DNA from: Taudactylus pleione
Lineage: Eukaryota; Chordata; Amphibia; Anura; Myobatrachidae
Direction of reading: 5' to 3'
Length of the DNA stretch: 64,000 nucleotides
NCBI GenBank assembly: GCA_031769625.1
Contig: JAUIMM010000213.1
Coordinates: forward strand, 124,001 to 188,000
Position 1 is the first letter of the stretch. Every line of letters starts with the position of its first letter. Below are positions 57,511 to 64,000 of the stretch, piece after piece. Under the pieces are notes generated by a model that was given only the letters and a program-made list of their open reading frames with translations, ran no database searches and was not told where the DNA came from. Both the position numbers and the translations under genes were made by a program.

Positions 57511-58815
57511 CTCCTCCTATTTAAGAGACTATAGTCAGATTTTTCACATTGTGAGAGACACACAGTACTGTAATTGTGGAAGATGTTTTCATATTCTGCA
57601 TACAATAACTATGTAGCATCTTTTTATTCTTCAGTTAGAGACCATTAAGTAATGGCAGTTTTAAAGTTTATCAGAAAAATATAATATATTCAAAATATAC
57701 AGTAAAACAAAATTGATTTTACCTTGGATAGTATTGATTTTATTTTAAAACAACTATTTTAAAGAACAAAATAGATTTGATCTTTAGATGCAAGGGACTG
57801 CAATGGGCACATGCTTCACCACAAGCTTTGCCTAATTGCATATGGGATTGTTTGAATACAATCACATCTAGCATAATAAACCCTATATCATTCATTGCTG
57901 GGCACCATCCCTCATCCCTGAATATGCAACAACCTGCCATTTTCGTCAGGTTAGCCTGTATGTTCGGGCAATAAACAACAATGACCAACAACCTGCAGGA
58001 GCTTGCATCATTGGTCATTCGTGATTATTGTTCATTGTTTCAGCATATTATTTGCACAAATTAAAATTATAACACATAAATCAATTTCCTTTCCAAAAGC
58101 TTTAAAGACAAAGGTTACCCACCCAAGTTGTTGCTTACTTGCATAAAAGAATAAAGCTATCTTCAGCCCTGCTTTGACATCTTACAGCTTTCTCTTCCAT
58201 ATCAGTCATGGCAAGGTGCAAGCGCTGGTGGGTATCTGAGCAGAGAGTATGGACCTGTGCTTGCAGGGTGACCAGCAATAGGCCCCACTGACACAGAGCA
58301 GGGGCAAGCCTGTTGGACCAATAGTTGCCTACTGCTGCCATATTCAGTGGGGATGGGAGACTCTTGAATCCTCTGTCACTTGCCAAGGACTTTGTGAAGC
58401 AGACAAGGCAGGGCTGCTTTCCCTGTCCTCTTTCTGCTTCTCACTTCCTCCCCAGTAGTGAACTTTATTGGGCATGCTGAGGCTGTTTCTCTGCACAGGC
58501 AAAGTAAAACAAGCAGCCAGCTCATAACAGTATAAAAGCTTCAAGGACCAAGGGGACAACTCAATCCTGTCTTGGACTGAGGAATATGTTACTCTCAGAG
58601 GCACATACTTGAGCAAGCTTTTAAACTTTTATTCTCCACCACCCCTTCTCCGCACACATGCATGCCGCTGTCAGTGACTCAGATTTGTGCCACATGCTGA
58701 CATTCCATTTCATGAATCATTCATGAAACTGCAGAACTGTGATGACATGCAGTTGCACAATAGGTGTGTGTGTGTGTGTGTGGGGGGTGTCTTACTTGAA
58801 CTGATACAGCAAATC
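57511..58815. other. No gene recognised
   Basis: Unannotated; a short (GT)n run lies at 58766-58782. Open frames at 58135-58616 lack any family motif. Confidence 0.45.
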
Positions 58816-59115
58816 CCCTTATAAAATGGCTTCTGCTTTTCAATGTGGCATAATGTGTATTGGAGACACTACAATGTTGCATAATGTAAATTGAGGCACT
58901 ATGATATGGTATAATGTGTATTAGGAACACTACAATTTGGAATAATTTGTATTGGGGTCAGTACACTGTGGCATAATCTAAATCTGAAGGCACTACAATG
59001 CGGCATAATGAGTAAAAGGGGAACTGGGGGCACTGCAATGTGACTAAATGTGTATCAGGGCACTATGATGTGGTCTAATGTATATCGGGGACACTATGAT
59101 GTGGCATAAAGTCAA
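58816..59115 (+). repeat. Degenerate minisatellite (~35-40-bp unit)
   Basis: About eight units of the form 'tgtggcataatgtgtat' followed by 'tgggg.cactacaa'. The same unit, more degenerate, occurs inside the non-autonomous hAT at about 38100-38230 ('actgtg...gtaatgtgaatcag...cact'). This suggests a hAT-derived fragment here. Confidence 0.8.
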
Positions 59116-59889
59116 TTTTGTTGTTGGTAGGAAAGTAGTATGTGCATGTGGTTGTATATGCATAGATTTGGTGCTTCTATTTAGCCTATGGAAGGTGATA
59201 TAAATATAAATTGAATTGCTGATATCTTAACTCCCAACCAGGGCCATCCAATCTTAACCCCTACCTGTCCTCTGCCCTGCAACCCTGATGCATCCTTGTG
59301 TCCTACTGTAGCTTCTGAATGTTTGTATCAAATTATGTGCACTGATTAATTAAATAAAGCCTAAACAATATGCTGTGCAGAAACATTGGTTACACTATTG
59401 TTTTGTTATTTCAGGCGTCTGCTTCAGAAAGAATCCAAATGAATACACACTTTAGGCACTTTGGCTGCCAGTGGTTTGAATGAATCTCAGGGGCTGCAGT
59501 GCTTTTTGTAGTGTGAGAAATAATGACCTACATCAATGCATTTTGTTTTCTGTGTGTTTGACTGTATAATGCTTATATTGCATGAGGCATTAAGGTGGAT
59601 GTGTCACTGGAAGATTTATGATATGTGATATGATTATGGATTAAACCTGACCCTTATTCTCTGTGGTAATTTAGGGTTGATTAAAGACGATACAAAAATA
59701 TGTTTGATATTAGGCAAGATGTCTGATGTAGTATATATGACCAACTATAGGTGGTGTGATATATATCATATGATAATATACTTAAGGATTGATTCTAATT
59801 ATAGGATCAATATTAGTTTTTAAGTAGTTTCAAAGAGGCTGATGTTGGGAACGCTAGCATAGTGGGCAAATTAGGTGTTTAAAGGCATT
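59116..59889. other. No gene recognised
   Basis: AT-rich DNA without supported features. Confidence 0.45.
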
Positions 59890-60225
59890 TTTTTATGTGT
59901 CATTGTGTATTTTTATATGTGTTGTAATTATGAGTATATGTTGTTGGTTGCTTAGCAACAATGGGTTGCACTCACATGGGGGAGGGCAGATGATGTCATC
60001 AGATGGCGACAAGCTGGCCGGCCGCGCTTTTTATCTTGTCAGCTGCTGTCCTACAGGTGAGGCAATCAATAGTGCTAATTGGGTATTGGTGAGGGTATTT
60101 AAATGTTCTGTTGTACTTGTATGTTCATTCTGATTGTCACTGAACGACGTGGTAACTCCTGAAATGTAAGAATTAAAGGACCATTTTATTGAATGCTGCA
60201 AAGTCTCCAGAGTGCCTCCTTATAT
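59890..60225 (+). mobile_element. Penelope-type terminal tail
   Basis: It has the same order of landmarks as the tail at 43354-43598: 'ggttgcttagcaacaatg', 'gatgatgtcatcag', a short AT box 'gggtatttaaatg', 'tcactgaacgacgtgg', 'ctcctgaaatgtaag', then 'agtctccagagtgcctcc' running into (TA)n. The order and spacing match, but identity is modest. Confidence 0.55.
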
Positions 60226-60272
60226 TATATATATATATATATATATATGTGTGTATATATTTGTGTGTGTAC
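60226..60272. repeat. (TA)n(TG)n microsatellite
   Basis: The dinucleotide run follows the tail directly, the same arrangement as at 43596-43610. Confidence 0.95.
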
Positions 60273-61639
60273 TTTAATAAACATTTTTATTAATTTGTCA
60301 ATAATATAACAGGTGGTGCATACTTCATATAAGTGAAGGCAGGAGAGAGATTGAGGTGGTTGACAGTGGACAGTAGCTATGCACTCCATGCCCTAACCAC
60401 ACCCCTTGTGTAGAACACACCCACATTAAAGTATATACACCCTCAAAGGTGCAGATCATACCCCCCCTGCAATACACAATAGTTCCTTACTTACAAAAGC
60501 CACTGCTTCATACTGTAAATGATGCATCATGAACTTACAGTATATGCATATTAAATTAGTGGGAATTAATAGCTGTTTAGATTCATATTCTAAATCTATT
60601 AGATTATATAATTAAGGAAATTAAAGAAAACTGACAAATATATTTTTATTCTCCTTTCTTCACAAAATGAAATCATTCAGAGAAATACATTTAATACAAT
60701 ATATGCGATACATTTAATGTTTTACTTATGTTATAAATGATCTACATGATATAACTAATATGAGTTTAAGAGAGAAAGAACACCTATATGAAGTTTTATA
60801 TGAATTTTCTACAGTTAAATATTTCATGAGTATAAAAGGCTTTAAAACCTACAATTATTATAAAGTCTTGTAGTTTTTCAGATCTAACTAAAACAATATA
60901 AAAATAGTATACAAATTATAACAGCATTTTTGTGTTACATTCATTGGAATAAGGGTCAAGAAAAAAATATATGAAAAACAAAGAAAATTAAACATACAGA
61001 TGTAAGAATTTATAAAGAACATTAAGCATAAAGTAGAGACTCATAGCATTCTAAGAAATATTTAAAGTTCTATCATTCTGATTCCAGGTTAAGGCTATTG
61101 AGCATGTGACTCTGGACAGAAGGGGCTGATTATGAGTTGGGAACAAAGCAAAAAAGAGCAAGTAACTGTGTATCTAGGCAAAAATCATGATGCATGGCAG
61201 TTGGTGCAGATTTAAACTGTGCAGAAAGATTTATATGTGAGAGTGGAGTGTCCAAACTCAAATCTAAATTGCAGTGTAAAAATAAAGCTGTGTAGTATTA
61301 GTGGGCTTCAATCAAAAGCAGCAAATAAATATATTACATGGAATATTTAGTGCTGCTTTAAATTTTCATCACAAACCCGCATAGAGGCCTTTGAATGCCG
61401 AAGGTTTCATACTGTAAATATAGCCCAAACATTTCTTTTCTGGCTAATTTAAAACATACTGTACAGGATATCTCCACTCCTTGGGGATGATTCTGTATTG
61501 GGAGCAAAGCAAAAAAAGCTACTTTGTAAATGTCATAGTGGCAGATATCAGTCTGTCACCCATGTAGTGCAACATACCCATCATAACATAATATCAATTT
61601 ATCTAAGAATAAAAACACAGACAATCATATGTCGCATTT
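60273..61639. other. No gene; one short repeated motif
   Basis: 'gctgattatgagttgggaac' with 'aaagcaaaaaagagc' (about 61129) recurs as 'gatgattctgtattgggagc' with 'aaagcaaaaaaagct' (about 61486), two diverged copies of one dispersed repeat. The rest is AT-rich. Confidence 0.5.
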
Positions 61640-61990
61640 AAAAAAGTAAGATTTTTATTAAATTAACATAAAGTATGGTGGTGAAGGAAAGGATGACCAG
61701 TTAATCAATGACCACTCATCCCAATGCAAAATTACATTTTAACACAGCTTGCAAGGGTCTACAGTACTTCTGTTGCACAATGGCAAGTGAATAGGTTTTC
61801 CAACTCCCATGCCAATTCTTTCACAGGCCAGAAAGAGTTCCACTGACCCCAGTAGGGTAAAATTAGCCTACCCAGTGTATTGAAGGGAGCGCATCTAAAT
61901 CGTGCAGCAAGATGGCCACTGGACTGTCATACTGTACTTTCCTCACAACGCAAGGCTCCCAGGAGAGAGCCGAGCCGCTACCATAAAACT
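61640..61990. repeat. Dispersed repeat, copy 2 (partner at 49800-50110)
   Basis: See the partner for shared landmarks. This copy reads 'ccccagtagggtaaaattag' and 'cctacccagtgtattgaagg'. Confidence 0.65.
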
Positions 61991-62502
61991 TGAACCAACC
62001 CTCCCAAACCCCTAAAAATGCTGTTAAAACTAAAAAGTGCACTGTTCCGACATGTGTAGCCTATCTGGCCTATAAAGGTGGAGTTACTGGAATAAAGGAA
62101 AAAGAAAACACTTCCTAGTGCTTTAAAATCAATCACATCAAATAATAATAAGATCAATTAATAGCATACCACAGCATAACACTGTTTGCCGCACACTGAC
62201 AAACTGTGTGAGTTTACAAGAAACAAATATAAACCAAAAACCAATAAGTCAGCGCAGAACACGTGCAGCTGTAGTAATTCAATAAAAAACACATATACCA
62301 GGAGTCAGAAATCAAAAGCTAAAAAATAATTCTAATAATATAAAAACTACTAATATAACTAACCACTTTAGCAATGCTCCCTTATCCTTAAAATAGATAC
62401 TGTAATATACAGTTATATCAACAGATATATCAAAATCATATAACCAGAAAATGGATTAATAGGTTATATATTGCAATAAATATAAAGTAATATGAACTGA
62501 AG
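61991..62502. other. AT-rich DNA, nothing recognised
   Basis: No gene or repeat structure that I can support. Confidence 0.5.
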
Positions 62503-62907
62503 GGGCAAAATTTATTAAGTGGCGGTTTCTATTCTATTCTAAACCCCGGCGGTTTGGTGGCAGTTTCTATTCTATTCAAAACCCCGGGGGTTTGGTTTTG
62601 CAGCAGTTTCTAAATGACAGCCCTGTTCTAGTCTATCTAAAATGTGTTTCGACTGTGGTTTGGCAGCGGTTTTGCTCTCTGCAGATTTACTAAGGCCAAA
62701 ACCGGTGCAAAACTGCCATCAAAACACATTTTAGAATAGAATAGAACAGGGCTGTCATTTAGAAACTGCTGCAAAACCAAACCCCCGGGGTTTGGAATAG
62801 AATAGAATCCGCCACCAAACCCCTGGGGTTTAGAATAGAATAGAACCCGCCACCAAACCACCGGGGTTTAGAATAGAATAGAAACCGCCGCTTAGTAAAT
62901 TTTGCCC
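62503..62907. mobile_element. Foldback MITE with internal tandem units (405 bp)
   Basis: The left end 'gggcaaaatttattaagtgg' and the reverse complement of the right end ('gggcaaaatttactaagcgg') pair, and symmetry runs nearly to the centre (about 62690). Both arms contain units of 'gcggtttctattctattcta' plus 'aaccccgg.ggtttgg'. The right arm has one more unit than the left. Non-coding. Confidence 0.88.
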
Positions 62908-64000
62908 ATGAAGTTATTAGTAGAATAGAAGACAGCAGGCAGTATATATTGTAACTCAACAGTCAAATGTCCATTTAAACCCGTAATACATGCTCAAAAC
63001 TATCCAAAATCCAATTGATGGTAAATGAATCAGGTGGTCTACAGTGAACACTATTGTCTTAAACAGTGGGATGTTGTTTGAGCAATGAGTGAATTGCAAC
63101 TGAATAATGAGGAGCTTTAGATACAGTATGCAGACAGCCTGCTTTTTCAATTGGAAATCCCAAATATCCTGCTGTAGTAGTGAAATGGTCCTTGGGACAC
63201 CACTGAGAATGATGGTTAATGTGATCCATCAGTGAGTAGTATTCAATAGAACTGCCAAGTCAGTGGCGCTGTGATTGTACGCTGCTGAAGGAGAAAGTTG
63301 CTGTATCCAAGAGTTTAAAAATGTACAGCACAGAAGCTGCAGATCTACACACAAACAATAATGAAGCTTCACAAAAGTACTGCACCTATAAGAAAGAGTA
63401 CTAGAAGCCTAACATATTTTGTCACGTGTCACATGACTATTTAAAGTCCTAGGCAAGATTCTGGTTTGGAGACCCCATCATGATCTGCTTATATAATGAA
63501 TACCTTTTCTAGACAAACTGGAGCTGAAAGAAAATCTTACAAAGCACCTCCTCCCACTAAAGAAACAAAAAATAAATTTCAAAGCATGCATAATCCATAA
63601 AAAAATCAAACATATAGGGTATACTTAACAATAAGAAGTGATACTGTAGGTATCATTTTCAATCAGTAGTACCTGCAATTCTGTCAGCACATCATAGCAA
63701 TCCATTCCTGTTGCAGCCCAGTGACACCCTCCCAAGTCACAAGTGGGGATAGGACTGAGATACATACAGTTCTGATAGAGTACACACTGCACCCTTCTTA
63801 ATTTTGTGACCACCATGCACTGCAGAAATAATTTTTGTGGCAGCTAGGGATCCACAGGTAAAAACAGAGAAGAATATAAAAGGGAAAAGCAAGGAAAAGG
63901 AGGAAAAAGGGAGAAAAATATGAAACAAGGGAATAGGAAAGGCAGAGTACAGAAAAATACAAGGTAGAAAAGAAAGGTGGAAACAGTAGGAGGACTACAA
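62908..64000. other. No gene recognised
   Basis: The final part is purine-rich on the plus strand (63840-64000). No supported coding or repeat feature. Confidence 0.45.

Noticed and set aside
1..64000. tRNA, snRNA or rRNA genes
   Set aside because: I saw no cloverleaf with A/B box motifs and no recognisable snRNA or rRNA core by eye; a tRNAscan or Infernal run would be decisive.

Overview
The window is repeat-dominated vertebrate nuclear DNA, most likely from a large-genome amphibian (a frog is my best guess). The guess rests on the mix of elements: a DIRS-type tyrosine-recombinase retrotransposon, several Penelope-like (Neptune/Poseidon-type) fragments, BED-finger hAT transposons with 8-bp target duplications, a Tc1 element with long inverted repeats, and short inverted-repeat elements carrying 'tttactaaa' or 'tgaatcaggccc' ends. 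I find no convincing host gene, tRNA, rRNA or CRISPR array. Almost every long reading frame is transposon-derived or an artefact of tandem repeats.

Layout. 1-1900: unannotated, with one exon-like minus-strand frame. 1901-4566 and 7174-9836: a near-identical 2.66-kb direct duplication. The second copy forms the right arm of a 2.4-kb foldback (about 5925-8390) plus the adjoining 3' end of an old minus-strand hAT. That old hAT (about 8440-18750) is split by a roughly 560-bp sequence, and this is in turn split by a younger, complete hAT (9896-15469, perfect 8-bp duplication ATTAGCAC). The younger hAT carries eight 160-bp tandem units ahead of a decayed transposase. 18750-29373: mostly non-coding, with a chain of back-to-back hairpins (21201-21680), alternating inverted repeats (24590-25190), a pogo/Tigger-like MITE inside a Harbinger-like MITE (26360-27325), a Helitron-like 3' end (27769) and a Penelope fragment.

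29374-36015: a minus-strand DIRS element with gag, RT/RNase H and recombinase pseudogenes, inverted ends and an internal complementary region. A solo LTR with a 5-bp duplication interrupts it. 36242-36780 and 53335-53846: two inverted copies of a telomere-like (CCCTAA-rich) repeat. 36817-38715: a non-autonomous relative of the hAT above (8-bp duplication CTTAGTAT) with a G-rich minisatellite. 39715-45640: a composite of Penelope fragments facing both ways, separated by (TA)n tracts and palindromes, with a nearly intact Tc1 element (43610-45249). 45640-64000: AT-rich DNA with MITEs, microsatellites, two further Penelope pseudogene fragments (53860-54720, 56460-57510), another Penelope-like tail (59890-60225) and a foldback MITE (62503-62907).

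The genes do not form a pathway. Each belongs to the life cycle of its own element, and all are broken except the Tc1 transposase (one frameshift) and a Penelope GIY-YIG domain (open but truncated). The value of the window is its transposition stratigraphy and several unusual inverted-repeat architectures.
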